This document shows, one piece after another, positions 44,311 to 53,245 of a stretch of 64,000 bases of DNA. Each line of letters starts with the position of its first letter. The stretch's first letter is position 1. A program made the position numbers and the translations under genes. The notes under the pieces were generated by a model. That model did not search any database, had not been told where the DNA came from, and saw only the letters and a list, made by a program, of their open reading frames with translations. This DNA is from Stieleria varia (lineage in GTDB: Bacteria > Planctomycetota > Planctomycetia > Pirellulales > Pirellulaceae): positions 7,316,001 to 7,380,000 of the forward strand of contig NZ_CP151726.1 in NCBI RefSeq assembly GCF_038443385.1, given 5' to 3'.

Positions 44311-46404
44311 TTAGTACATGAACGCTTCGGCGTCTTCTTTGGGGGCGGCTTGGTATCCGAGCGGCTCCATGCTGCTGCCCGCGCGGCCTTGGCTGAGGCT
44401 TCGCACGGCGCTACTGTAACCAAACATTTCTTTCAGCGGTGCGTGAGCCGTGATCACCGTCATCGCTCCTCGCGTTTCCGTGCCGGCGATCAAAGCGCGT
44501 CGCTGCTGCAGGTCGCCGACCAACTCGCCCATGTAATCTTCCGGCGTCGTGACCTCTACTTTCATCACCGGTTCCAGCAGCACGGGGCCGGCCGCCTGCA
44601 AGCCTTTGTCGAACGCGTCGCCCGCCGCGATTCGGAACGCGACCTCATCGCTTCCTTCCTCGTGCGTCTCTGCATCGTAGGCTTCGATCCTGACGCCCGA
44701 GAGCGGGAATCCGGCCAGGAGCCCACCGCCGGCGGCCCGCTCACGCAATTCTTCGATTGCTGCGTGGCGAATGTCACCTGGCAGGTTGATGTCGGCTGGC
44801 AAGCGATCGAATACTTGAACAGGTGCCGACGAATCTTCCAGCGGAGAAACGCGAACGCTCAAGCGGGCGAACATCTGCGTCGCGCCCATTTGGCGATTGC
44901 AGGCACCAACGATGTCCGATTTGCCGCCGACGGTTTCTCGGTAATTGACCCGTGGCTTATAGAACTTGACGTTCAAGCCAAAATCGCGAGTCAGGCGATG
45001 CTGAATGACTTCCAAGTGCAACTCGCCCATGCCGCTGATGATCGTTTGGCCGAGTTCTTCGTTCTCCACGGCTTGGAACGTGGGGTCTTGGCGTCGCAGC
45101 ATTGCGAGGACCTCTTCCAGCTTTTTGCGATCGCCCGTGTTCTCGGGTTCGATCGCCATCGAGAGCACCGTGTCGGCGAACTTTATGCTGGGCAACTCGA
45201 TCATTTCCTTTGTGTCGCACAGGGTGTCGCCGGTGATGGCGAATCGGGGGCCGATGACGCAACAGATGTCTCCCGCAGCGAGCGATTCGGTTTGACCGTC
45301 TCGATCTTTCTTGGAGGCATGGATCTGCCAAAGCTGAGCGACATTTTCTTTTTTGTCACGATTGGGACAATACACCCGCGAGTTTTGCTTCAGCACACCG
45401 CTGTAGATGCGAATCCAATAATTGTCGCCCGTTTTGGCCGGCAGGATCTTAAACACCAACGCACTAAAGGGTTCTTTGGGATCCGGATTGCGCGCGAGCG
45501 TCTTGTCCTCTTTCTTGGGATCGAAACCTTCCACGGCCGGTCGATCTAGCGGACTGGGCAGGAAGTGGCCGACCGCCGTCATCAGGGGTTGAACACCGAT
45601 TCCGTGCAGAGCAGAGCCGCACAAGACCGGCTGGATCGTTTGTTCGATACATCCTTTGCGCAAAGCTTGAATGATGACTTGTCGAGGGACTTCTTCTCCT
45701 TCCATTGCCAGTGCCATCGCATCCTCGCTCAGCTCGTAGACAGCTTCGAGCATTTGTTCGCGCCACAGCAGGGCGTCGTCCATCAGTTCGTCGGGGATGT
45801 CGGTTTCCTTGACCTGTTTGCCCTCCGTTTCGGGATCGAACTCTAGGAATTTCAGATCGATCAGGTCGATCACACCGCGGAACGGATTGTTGACGTGTGC
45901 GGGACCTTGACCGACCGGGATTTCGACGGCGACGGGTCGGCCGCCGAGTCTTGGTTGGATATCGTTAAATACGGATTCAAAGTCGGCTCCTTCGCGGTCC
46001 ATCTTGTTGATGAAAACGATTCGCGGAACGTTGTATCGATCGGCTTGTCGCCAAACGGTTTCACTTTGGGCTTCGACACCTTCTCTAGCGGAAAAGACGA
46101 CGACGGCGCCGTCCAAGACTCTGAGGCACCGCTCGACTTCGGCGGTAAAGTCTACGTGGCCGGGGGTGTCGAGCAAGTTGATGTGGTTGTCTTTCCAATC
46201 GAACTTCACGCAAGCGCTGAAGATCGTGATGCCGCGTTCTTGTTCTTCTGGGTCATCATCCGTGTCTGTTGTGCCGTGATCGACGCGTCCGACTCGGTGT
46301 TTGGCTCCACTGAGAAACAGCATCCGTTCGGTGACGGTGGTTTTTCCCGCGTCGATGTGGGCGATGATTCCGATGTTTCGGATTTTCTGAATGTCTGATG
46401 ACAT
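44311..46404 (-). CDS. fusA: Elongation factor G
   Basis: This 697-residue translational GTPase has G1 GIIAHIDAGKTTVTERML, switch region GTTDTDDDPEEQERGITI, G3 LLDTPGHVDFTAEVERCLRV, and G4 VFINKMDREGADF. The C-terminal domains III-V carry DPTFQAVENEELGQTIISGM and PVLLEPVMKVEVTTPEDYMG. It moves tRNA and mRNA through the ribosome, or recycles ribosomes with Frr. Several positions (ERCLRVLDGAVVVF, GVEAQSETVWRQAD) are reminiscent of the mitochondrial EF-G2/spdEFG2 type, so recycling specialisation is possible. It lies after rpsL and rpsG, but a terminator precedes it, and no tuf gene follows. Confidence 0.93.
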   Translation of the reverse strand: MSSDIQKIRNIGIIAHIDAGKTTVTERMLFLSGAKHRVGRVDHGTTDTDDDPEEQERGITIFSACVKFDWKDNHINLLDTPGHVDFTAEVERCLRVLDGAVVVFSAREGVEAQSETVWRQADRYNVPRIVFINKMDREGADFESVFNDIQPRLGGRPVAVEIPVGQGPAHVNNPFRGVIDLIDLKFLEFDPETEGKQVKETDIPDELMDDALLWREQMLEAVYELSEDAMALAMEGEEVPRQVIIQALRKGCIEQTIQPVLCGSALHGIGVQPLMTAVGHFLPSPLDRPAVEGFDPKKEDKTLARNPDPKEPFSALVFKILPAKTGDNYWIRIYSGVLKQNSRVYCPNRDKKENVAQLWQIHASKKDRDGQTESLAAGDICCVIGPRFAITGDTLCDTKEMIELPSIKFADTVLSMAIEPENTGDRKKLEEVLAMLRRQDPTFQAVENEELGQTIISGMGELHLEVIQHRLTRDFGLNVKFYKPRVNYRETVGGKSDIVGACNRQMGATQMFARLSVRVSPLEDSSAPVQVFDRLPADINLPGDIRHAAIEELRERAAGGGLLAGFPLSGVRIEAYDAETHEEGSDEVAFRIAAGDAFDKGLQAAGPVLLEPVMKVEVTTPEDYMGELVGDLQQRRALIAGTETRGAMTVITAHAPLKEMFGYSSAVRSLSQGRAGSSMEPLGYQAAPKEDAEAFMY

Positions 46405-46510
46405 GGTCGAACGAGCGAATTTGGGGGACGGGGTGGTAGCGTTAGGATCGCAGGAATATGGGAAACAGACGACGGAGGGAATAGGGGACTAGGGACTCAG
46501 CGCATGAAAA

Positions 46511-46538
46511 ACCGCGGCTCGGAATTTCCGAGTCGCGG
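46511..46538 (-). terminator. Intrinsic terminator between rpsG and fusA
   Basis: A 13-bp stem (46512-46524 against 46526-46538, one mismatch) reads on the minus strand as CCGCGACTCGGAA then TTCCGAGCCGCGG and is followed directly by TTTTTCA. It lies about 25 nt after the rpsG stop. Confidence 0.88.
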
Positions 46539-46562
46539 CGTGTTCATTGGATCGCAACAAAA

Positions 46563-47039
46563 TCACCAAGCGAAGTGAGCGAACGCCTTGTTGGCATCGG
46601 CCATACGGTGGGTGTTTTCGCGTTTGGTGTAGGCGACGCCTTCCTTTTTGTAGGCTGCCAAGACTTCGTCCGCCAGTTTGATATGGGTCGGACGGCCTTT
46701 CTTGTCGCGGATGGCTTCCAGAATCCAGCGGATCGCCAAACTTTGCTGGCGAGATTTGTTGACCTGCATCGGAACCTGATAGCTCGCACCACCGACTCGC
46801 TTGCTGCGGACTTCGATGTACGGCTTGACGTTGTCCAAAGCTTGTTCGAAGACTTCGATCGGGGTTTTGTCGGCGATATCACCGCGACGACCGATTTCTT
46901 CCAGTGCATCGTAAAAGACGCCTTGAGCGACGGATTTCTTTCCGTCCCACATCAGGCAATTGATGAACTTGCTGGCCAAAAGCGAATTGAACTTTGGATC
47001 GCCCTTGAGCTGCTTTTTACTGGCGGTGATACGTCCCAT
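46563..47039 (-). CDS. rpsG: Ribosomal protein S7
   Basis: This is a 158-residue S7 protein, which nucleates the head of the small subunit. It has [20 protein letters not shown], the conserved [20 protein letters not shown] and [20 protein letters not shown], and [20 protein letters not shown] near the C-terminus. The C-terminal tail [12 protein letters not shown] is typical of bacteria. It follows rpsL by 47 nt on the minus strand, the usual str order, and is followed by an intrinsic terminator. Confidence 0.97.
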   Translation of the reverse strand: MGRITASKKQLKGDPKFNSLLASKFINCLMWDGKKSVAQGVFYDALEEIGRRGDIADKTPIEVFEQALDNVKPYIEVRSKRVGGASYQVPMQVNKSRQQSLAIRWILEAIRDKKGRPTHIKLADEVLAAYKKEGVAYTKRENTHRMADANKAFAHFAW

Positions 47040-47086
47040 TTTCGGAAACTACTGCGTGCAAATGTGTGAGTTGGATGGGGGAGAGC

Positions 47087-47455
47087 TTACTTCTTCTTGG
47101 CGCCGTAGCGGCTACGCGACTGCTTGCGGCCGTCAACGCCCAACGCGTCGCGTGAACCGCGGACGACTTGGTAGCGGACACCGGGCAAGTCACGGACACG
47201 ACCGCCACGAACCAGAACGATCGAGTGTTCTTGCAGGTTGTGACCTTCGCCAGGGATGTAAACGGTGACCTCCTTGCCATTGCTCAGCTTGACCCGCGAG
47301 ATCTTCCGCAGAGCCGAGTTCGGCTTTTTGGGGGTCATGGTCCGTACCTGAAGACACACGCCCTGCTTTTGCGGGCATTTCTCCAGAACCGGCGATTTGC
47401 TTTGGCTTTTCTTTAGTTTCCGCCGTTTGCGGACCAGTTGGTTGATCGTGGGCAT
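47087..47455 (-). CDS. rpsL: Ribosomal protein S12
   Basis: This is a 122-residue S12 protein of the decoding centre. It starts [20 protein letters not shown], and has [20 protein letters not shown] with the Lys and Pro linked to streptomycin resistance, [20 protein letters not shown] with the conserved PGxGHxxQEHS loop, and [20 protein letters not shown]. It is the first gene of the str series rpsL-rpsG; the promoter should lie in the 225 nt upstream (47456-47680). Confidence 0.97.
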   Translation of the reverse strand: MPTINQLVRKRRKLKKSQSKSPVLEKCPQKQGVCLQVRTMTPKKPNSALRKISRVKLSNGKEVTVYIPGEGHNLQEHSIVLVRGGRVRDLPGVRYQVVRGSRDALGVDGRKQSRSRYGAKKK

Positions 47456-47680
47456 GGACTGCTGAGCTAAAAAGACTGTCTGAGGCCGAAACTTGGCCCG
47501 GATTGAGTTGCAAAGAAGATCGCAAGTATCCGGCGGATCGAATTCCTGTCAATAGGTTCTGGCCAGTTCGGTCCGGAAACCCGGCAATCTTTGTTGGTGG
47601 TGGAAACACGTAGCGGTGTCTCGCGGAGATGCCCTGGTTGGCTTCTCGCAGAGACGCGTCCACGTGATATCGCCCTGCGG

Positions 47681-48529
47681 TCAGTTGGTTGCCTCGGACT
47701 CCGGCGCCAGGACCATGATCTCGACTTTTCGAAATTGGACCGGGTGGCTTTCAGACTGCAGCGAAATCGTGCCCCCGGAGAGCATTTTGCCGCCCGATTG
47801 CTCGATCAAGGTTGCGGCGTGTGTGTCGCGGTCATCCAGTTGAGGTTTCTGGTACTCCAGGACGACTTCGCCATCGAGAATGTGCTTGATGACTCCGTTG
47901 CCGCGGACTTCGATTTCCGCCGTCACCCATTGCTCTCCGTGATACGTCTTGGAGGTCGACTGGGTGCAGTGGGGCAGGTGCAGTTTGTCTTTGTAGACCA
48001 CATTGGTGCCGGGCGTACACAGATTGCTGGTAGGACGCACGGCCTTGCCGTCGCCTCCGAGCAATTGAACTTCGATCGAAGCGGGAAAATCCTGGTCTTT
48101 GCCCATCGTTTCGGGCGATTCGCCATGAATCATCACACCGCTATTGCGAGTTGCCCATCCCGGGCCGCCTTTGCATTGATCGCCGACAAACCTGTACTCC
48201 ACCCGGAATCGATAGTGGGAGAAAGTATCTTTGAAGAACAGGTGACCAAAGGTTTCGTTGAACTCGTCATAGTTCTCGTAACCCACCACCAACAAGCCAT
48301 CCTTGACGGTGAAAGTCTGCTTCGCGTCGTCCCCGAACTTCTCGTAGCGGATCTTGGGTGTCCAGCCGTTGAGATTCTCGCCGTTGAACAAGGAGACCCA
48401 CTGACCGACCGGATACGAATCCGCTGAATCTGATTTTTTCGAATCTTCAGCCCTGGCGGCAATCGGACCGAGGACGATCGAAAACAGCAGGGCGGTTCCG
48501 AGCAGAATTCGATGGGGCAATGAAGGCAT
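47681..48529 (-). CDS. Secreted DUF1080 (3-keto-disaccharide hydrolase-like) protein
   Basis: This is a 282-residue protein with signal peptide LPHRILLGTALLFSIVLGPI (residues about 4-25). The mature part begins with the DUF1080 pattern WVSLFNGENLNGWTPKIRY and continues with a concanavalin-like beta-sandwich, with SHYRFRVEYRFVGDQC, ATRNSGVMIHGESPETMG and SIEVQLLGG. Members of this family cleave or bind 3-keto-glycosides in some bacteria; most are uncharacterised and very numerous in planctomycetes. The ATG at 48527-48529 is preferred to one at 48574, which would add 15 residues before the signal peptide. It stands alone on the minus strand, upstream of repeat-rich sequence. Confidence 0.88.
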   Translation of the reverse strand: MPSLPHRILLGTALLFSIVLGPIAARAEDSKKSDSADSYPVGQWVSLFNGENLNGWTPKIRYEKFGDDAKQTFTVKDGLLVVGYENYDEFNETFGHLFFKDTFSHYRFRVEYRFVGDQCKGGPGWATRNSGVMIHGESPETMGKDQDFPASIEVQLLGGDGKAVRPTSNLCTPGTNVVYKDKLHLPHCTQSTSKTYHGEQWVTAEIEVRGNGVIKHILDGEVVLEYQKPQLDDRDTHAATLIEQSGGKMLSGGTISLQSESHPVQFRKVEIMVLAPESEATN

Positions 48530-48665
48530 CGACGTGGCTTTTTCTTGGGGACAAAGTAGGGAAACGGAGGGCAAATTCTATGGGTCGCATCTTACACGAA
48601 ATGAAATCTGGGCACCGCAAATGACGGGGGATTTGCTGAGCAAATCGCTTTGGCATAACCCTGTT

Positions 48666-48697
48666 TGACCCATAGCCGCAGGCGTAGGAGACGCCAC
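48666..48697 (-). repeat. Dispersed repeat, family G, copy 2
   Basis: The reverse complement TGGCGTCTCCTACGCCTGCG followed by GCTATGGGTCAA matches 29699-29731, where it contains a stop codon. Confidence 0.6.
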
Positions 48698-48749
48698 CAA
48701 CCGGGTTGCCCCGCAGAGTCAAATGCCGCCTGCTAGGCGCGGATTATTT

Positions 48750-48966
48750 ATCAGCCGGCACGCGATAGCGTCCGGTTCCCGAGTACAGGCGTGAGAACCG
48801 GACGCTATCGCGTGGCGGCTGATCTGCGCAGACTGTTTTCGTGCCAATCCGCGTAAACCGTTTCGTGCAAACGAATTGCGAAGACTGTTTTTGTGCCAAT
48901 CCGTGCACGCCGTTTCACACAAACGTGTTGCGATGACCGTATTGAGTCACGTGAGTAATCCGGGCT
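48750..48966 (+). repeat. Dispersed intergenic repeat, family A, copy 3 (full hairpin)
   Basis: Arms of 29 bp at 48750-48778 and 48795-48823 pair with a single mismatch around a 16-nt loop. The tail GCAGACTGTTTTCGTGCCAA and AAACGAATTGCGAAGACTG is present, and then the TGTTTTTGTGCCAATCCGTG / AAACGTGTTGCGATGACCG unit is repeated once more, giving a partial tandem duplication. The last bases, GTAATCCGGGCTAG, match the copy at 5581-5710. Confidence 0.88.
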
Positions 48967-49158
48967 AGAGCCATTTGCCGGGAGCGGAGGGCCCCCCCCT
49001 CAGCCGTGCGATATGGCACGAACCGGAATCGTGGTTCATATTGACTACACGCTCAATGGCTTCGCCGATTGATCTGCAGGGCTTGCAGTGGGCAATCGCC
49101 GTGAGCGGGAAAGGGGCTATCACCTTCCCATCCCACCTCACAATAGTGTTTCCTCGTG

Positions 49159-49845
49159 ATGGACTCCGATGAAAAACTGTCCGCTGACATTGCGATCACG
49201 CATTTGCAATCCCATTCCCCAAAGCCAAACGAACCACTGCCATCGACGGTCGTCTACCTCGTCGACAACGACAGCTTTGTCTTGCAGTCGGTACAGCGAG
49301 TACTCGCAGAGATAGGGATCAATGCCAAGGCATTTCATTGTGCGGATGAGATGCTAGCGAATTCGGATCTCAAGGCTGCTGGTTGCGTGATCACGGATTT
49401 GAGGATGCCGGGTCTCAGTGGTGCAGAGTTGCACCAAGCGTTGTTGGATCGCGACAGCACGCTGTCGGTGATTGTGCTGACGGCGCACGCGGACATTGCA
49501 ACGACAGTGAAACTGATGAAGAACGGGGCGGCGGCCGTGATCGAAAAGCCTTTTCGCGCCGACACGCTCCGTGACGAAGTGTTAGCCGCGATCGCATCGA
49601 GTCAGAAGGGCTATGCTCGGCGCAAACGTCAGCTTGATGCCAAGGAGAGAATCTCGCGATTGAGTAGCGAAGAGATCGCGGTCATGGAATCGGCTTGTCG
49701 CGGCATCCCGAACCGACAGATCAGTGTCGAGCTATCGTTGAGCAATCGGACGATTGACCGCCGCCGTCAGTCGGCGATGCGAAAGCTGCAAGTCGACTCC
49801 GTCGCCGACTTCGCCGTGCTACGTGCCACGGCCGAAAATGGCTAA
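49159..49845 (+). CDS. FixJ-type response regulator (receiver plus LuxR DNA-binding domain)
   Basis: This is a 228-residue protein. The receiver domain (residues about 30-145) has VVYLVDNDSFVL with the acidic pair, CVITDLRMPGLSG with the phospho-acceptor Asp80, SVIVLTAHADI and AAVIEKPFRAD with the conserved Thr and Lys. The C-terminus is a LuxR-type helix-turn-helix (RLSSEEIAVMESACRGIPNR then SLSNRTIDRRRQSAMRKLQV). It should regulate transcription on phosphorylation. No histidine kinase gene is nearby, so it is an orphan regulator in this window. ATG 49159 is taken; GTG 49156 precedes it directly. Target genes are unknown; the nearest convergent gene encodes a TonB-dependent receptor. Confidence 0.9.
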   Translation: MDSDEKLSADIAITHLQSHSPKPNEPLPSTVVYLVDNDSFVLQSVQRVLAEIGINAKAFHCADEMLANSDLKAAGCVITDLRMPGLSGAELHQALLDRDSTLSVIVLTAHADIATTVKLMKNGAAAVIEKPFRADTLRDEVLAAIASSQKGYARRKRQLDAKERISRLSSEEIAVMESACRGIPNRQISVELSLSNRTIDRRRQSAMRKLQVDSVADFAVLRATAENG

Positions 49846-49894
49846 AGCCACTTGCCGACGCGAATTCTGTTTTCGCAGCCACGAGGCAAAAGTT

Positions 49895-52198
49895 TCAAAA
49901 TCGCCAAGTCACACTGGCGCGGGCCATGGCGGGTTCGACCGGGTGAAAGTGAAAATCTTCTGCTGCCGGAAGCCCGGCCGGCTGGGACTCATAAAAGTAT
50001 GTGATGTCGTTGTCTTTGCTGTTGAATACATTGAATACATCGACAGCCGCGGTAGTTCGCTTGGTTTGATAGCCCAATTGCAAGTTCGCCACGGTCGTTG
50101 TCTCGCTGCGGGCGCTATTGTCTTCGATCAGCGCAGCCGGTCCGTAGTGACGCAAGCGGAACGTCCCGTACCAGGGTGTGTGGGGGACCTGGGCGGTAAA
50201 TCCCGTTGCCAGAACATTTTCGACGGCATTGGGAATGCGATCACCGCCTGCAAACCGCGGTTGCACGAAAGCATAGTCGGCATCTGCGGTTAGCCATTGA
50301 TTGAGTTGGTAGTAGTTCGTCCATGTAACACCAAAGCGACGACTTGCCGGGCCAGCTTCGGTGGTTCCGGCGTCGCCAACGAAGAGTAGTTCGGAATCAA
50401 TCTCCAAATACCACATTGCGAGTGTGGAATTCCAGTTACAGGTCAAATCCGAACGCAAACCGATCTCGCTGCCTTCGCTCTTGATGAGCGGATCGGCGGG
50501 ATCGACTGATGCATTGACGCCACGAGAGTCATTGCTGTGAAAGCTTTGTCCCCAATTGAGAAATAGCTCCGAGTCATTCCAGGGGCCGAAAACCAATCCC
50601 AGTTTGGGGCTAAAGACTCCGGCATCAGTGGTGCCGCTATCCGCCGCATTCAGATTCGATTGATTGTGAAAACGATACAGGTCACCACGCAAGCCGATGG
50701 TCGAACGAGCCCATGATGTGAGCGCTGCATCGTTGACGTAGTAAAGAGAATAGCTCTGCTGGTCGACGTCGTCATTTCGCGTCTGTGAGATCAGTTGCCG
50801 CTGGCGAGTCCGATTGAGCTCCAGGCCATAGACGTTGTCGTTGCGAAATTGAAATCCAAAGGTGTGATCCACAAACTGGCGATGGTACGTCTGACTTGCA
50901 TTCACGCCCGAGTACCAGCGATTGTCGATCTGTTGGATTTGATCTCCGTTGATCGGATCATCCAGAAAGAATGTGAAGTTCGAAAATAGATCCATATCGT
51001 AGTAACTGGTGTAAGCATTGATGGCGGTCGTGACGTCATCGTTGATGCTCCAGTACTCCGCGTTGACACCGAAACGCTTTGTGTTTCCGCCATCGCTGGG
51101 ATCAAGTGAACCGAATCGATCCACCAGCCCTGCTGTCACCGCGCGTTGCGGAATCTGGTTTGTCGCCGTCCAGTCGCTGTGGTATCCCATCGTCGACAGA
51201 GAGAAACCGTGATCACGGTCCCCAATCGACCAGCGAAGCAATCCGTTGAACTTGTGAAAGTCCTCGGGCACGACCCAAGGCCCGTCGTAGAACGATGTCT
51301 CGTAAGCGTACAGCAGGGTACCGCCTGCGAAATCGTGAGAGTCAGCGAGCAAGACGCGATAATAATCAAAGGCACCTGCCGTCACAGATGCGATCCCGAA
51401 GGGCAATGCACGTCGTTGACGAATGTCAGCAGAACCGGCTGAGCTGAAGTCACCGATGTCCGCAGAGTAGGGGCCAAGTCGATAGTTGACGGACTCGATC
51501 AACTCCGGAATCAGCCAATTGACGTCCAAGTATCCTTGGCCGTGACCGTGGGAGGGCAAGTTCATCGGAACACCGTCCACCCGTACAGCAAAGTCGGTGC
51601 CGTGATCCAGATTGATGCCTCGCACGAAGTATTGATTCGCTTTGCCCGAACCACTGTGCTGTGTTGCGATCACACCCGGAATCAACTCCAGGAGGTCTCC
51701 AGGACGATTGATCGGTCGGAATTCGAGATCGGGTTGTCCATATTGACCACTCGAAGCGGTGGAGGTTTCGCCTTGGAGGCTTGCAGAGCGAGAAACCGGG
51801 ACAGCAGGCTGAAAAGCGGATGTTTCTGCACTGGTGGAGCGATTCGCGTCATTGCTCATGGGACGTGCCGTTTGAGCGGAATCCAAGTTCTGCGTCTGTT
51901 GCCCCGTGTCAATGTTTGACTGTTGTGGGTCGGGCGACAAATTGAAGGGCTCCGGCAATGGCGTCACCTCGTCAGGAACCGTTTCCGAAAGTGATGACGT
52001 GTCCTGCATTGCCGTCGGCGGTGTGGGATCTGCCTCCGGAACAGCGGTTTGTGATCCCGTTGGCTTCTCTGGGACCGCTTCCACAACGGTCTCTGGCAAC
52101 TCTTGCAACGTTGGCGGCTGTGTCGCCCCGGTGATCGAGAAACACAACAATCCAGATCCAAATGCAATCAACGCGATAATTCGATTCAATGGTATCAA
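49895..52198 (-). CDS. TonB-dependent outer-membrane receptor
   Basis: This is a 767-residue protein. The TTG at 52196-52198 is chosen because GGAAGGG lies just upstream and the following IIALIAFGSGLLCFSITGAT is a signal peptide; an ATG at 52342 would bury the signal 60 residues in. Residues about 25-155 are a Pro/Thr/Ser/Gln-rich extension. The plug domain has GDLLELIPGVIATQHSGSGK, then FVRGINLDHGTDFAVRVDGV and ESVNYRLGPYSADIGDFSSA. The rest alternates aromatic and polar residues as in a 22-strand barrel and ends with ARASVTWRF, carrying the terminal Phe of barrel proteins. The TonB gene is 159 nt upstream on the same strand. The substrate is unknown; the HGHGQ segment is notable. Confidence 0.9.
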   Translation of the reverse strand: MIPLNRIIALIAFGSGLLCFSITGATQPPTLQELPETVVEAVPEKPTGSQTAVPEADPTPPTAMQDTSSLSETVPDEVTPLPEPFNLSPDPQQSNIDTGQQTQNLDSAQTARPMSNDANRSTSAETSAFQPAVPVSRSASLQGETSTASSGQYGQPDLEFRPINRPGDLLELIPGVIATQHSGSGKANQYFVRGINLDHGTDFAVRVDGVPMNLPSHGHGQGYLDVNWLIPELIESVNYRLGPYSADIGDFSSAGSADIRQRRALPFGIASVTAGAFDYYRVLLADSHDFAGGTLLYAYETSFYDGPWVVPEDFHKFNGLLRWSIGDRDHGFSLSTMGYHSDWTATNQIPQRAVTAGLVDRFGSLDPSDGGNTKRFGVNAEYWSINDDVTTAINAYTSYYDMDLFSNFTFFLDDPINGDQIQQIDNRWYSGVNASQTYHRQFVDHTFGFQFRNDNVYGLELNRTRQRQLISQTRNDDVDQQSYSLYYVNDAALTSWARSTIGLRGDLYRFHNQSNLNAADSGTTDAGVFSPKLGLVFGPWNDSELFLNWGQSFHSNDSRGVNASVDPADPLIKSEGSEIGLRSDLTCNWNSTLAMWYLEIDSELLFVGDAGTTEAGPASRRFGVTWTNYYQLNQWLTADADYAFVQPRFAGGDRIPNAVENVLATGFTAQVPHTPWYGTFRLRHYGPAALIEDNSARSETTTVANLQLGYQTKRTTAAVDVFNVFNSKDNDITYFYESQPAGLPAAEDFHFHPVEPAMARASVTWRF

Positions 52199-52357
52199 CG
52201 AGCTACCCTTCCCAAACCGGTTACAACTTAAGTTCAGCGTATGACGGTTGGATCGGTTTCTCGGCCCGCGAGCAGCCTGATGATTCGAACGTACTTGAAT
52301 GGATTCGACGATCGATCCCGCTTCAACCGCGAAAGGCGGCAAACTTTATCACGGCTA

Positions 52358-53167
52358 TTAAGATTTGGCGCCGAGTGTGAACCGGATGGGTACGAGGATC
52401 TCCGCCGTTACTGGCAAACCTCTGAACTTAGCCGGGCTGAATCGCCATTGAAACACCGCCTCCAAGGCTGCCGAATCCAGGACGCCAAACCCGCTGGAGG
52501 TCGCAACCGCAATGTCGGCAACACTGCCGTCGCTCTTGACGGTCACCACAAGAACGACGCGTCCCTCGTGACCTGCGGCTTGCGCGTCGTCAGGGTAATT
52601 TGGCGGTTCGTTCTCAGGTAGTTTACTCGGCGGAGTGTCGTAGTTCGCACCGGTCGGGGCGTCGATCGGCGGAGGTGCCATAAGCGATGCATGCAATGCA
52701 GCCGAGGCGACCGTCTTTTTCTTGCGGCGTTTTTTTTCTGGCTCGACGGTAACGGGCATCTTTTCCGTCATCGCCGGGGGAGGCGGCAGGTTTGCTGAAA
52801 CCACCGGCAAGGGCTCGGGCTCCGGAGCGGTCATGGCCGCCAAGGACGCCGACTCAGCAGGACGATGTTCTGGCACTTCGTCCGGTAACCTGTCAACTGG
52901 AACGGTTTCACTTTGGGCGGTTTCAACTGGGGCAGGCGGTTCTGTCTCTGCCTCGGTGACGATCGGCTGGACATTTGCGATGGGTTGAGCAACCGAAGTG
53001 GTTGATTCAATCGAAACGATGAGCGTTGTCGAACGTCCACGGTTGACGTTGGTTTGCCAAAGCACAGCGGGTGCGGTGACCAATCCAGCAACCAGCAAGA
53101 GACCAGCATGGGTCGTCAAACTGACTGAATTCGCGATCAATCGGTGGCGTCGTACGGGCAAATTCAT
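52358..53167 (-). CDS. TonB-type energy transducer
   Basis: This is a 269-residue protein. One N-terminal membrane segment (THAGLLLVAGLVTAPAVLW) is followed by a long periplasmic Pro/Glu/Val-rich stretch, a basic patch (EPEKKRRKKKTVASA) and the C-terminal TonB fold: PPNYPDDAQAAGHEGRVVLV, then VAVATSSGF-like (IAVATSSGFGVLDSAALEAV) and FQWRFSPAKFRG. It should couple the proton-motive force to the adjacent outer-membrane receptor. ExbB and ExbD are not in the window. The ATG at 53165-53167 is taken; the open frame begins seven codons earlier. It follows the DUF1501 gene by 78 nt. Confidence 0.9.
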   Translation of the reverse strand: MNLPVRRHRLIANSVSLTTHAGLLLVAGLVTAPAVLWQTNVNRGRSTTLIVSIESTTSVAQPIANVQPIVTEAETEPPAPVETAQSETVPVDRLPDEVPEHRPAESASLAAMTAPEPEPLPVVSANLPPPPAMTEKMPVTVEPEKKRRKKKTVASAALHASLMAPPPIDAPTGANYDTPPSKLPENEPPNYPDDAQAAGHEGRVVLVVTVKSDGSVADIAVATSSGFGVLDSAALEAVFQWRFSPAKFRGLPVTAEILVPIRFTLGAKS

Positions 53168-53245
53168 GTCAATGGTTGTCAGGCACATAGCAACGACGAG
53201 ACCGGTCGGGTCATGATTGATGAACGGTACCGATTCGTCAACCTT

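Larger units (their letters stand above)
48530..49158. other. Divergent intergenic region, 629 nt, with repeats
   Basis: This region separates the minus-strand DUF1080 gene from the plus-strand response regulator, so both promoters should lie here. It holds family G (48666-48697) and the full-length family A element (48750-48966). No gene is supported. Confidence 0.6.

Noticed and set aside
44350..45549. Open frame of 399 codons on the plus strand
   Set aside because: It lies antisense to fusA and has the composition expected from reading GC-rich codons backwards, with no protein features.
48975..49172. 65-codon open frame before the response regulator
   Set aside because: Overlaps the regulator start and the repeat-rich region; no protein features.
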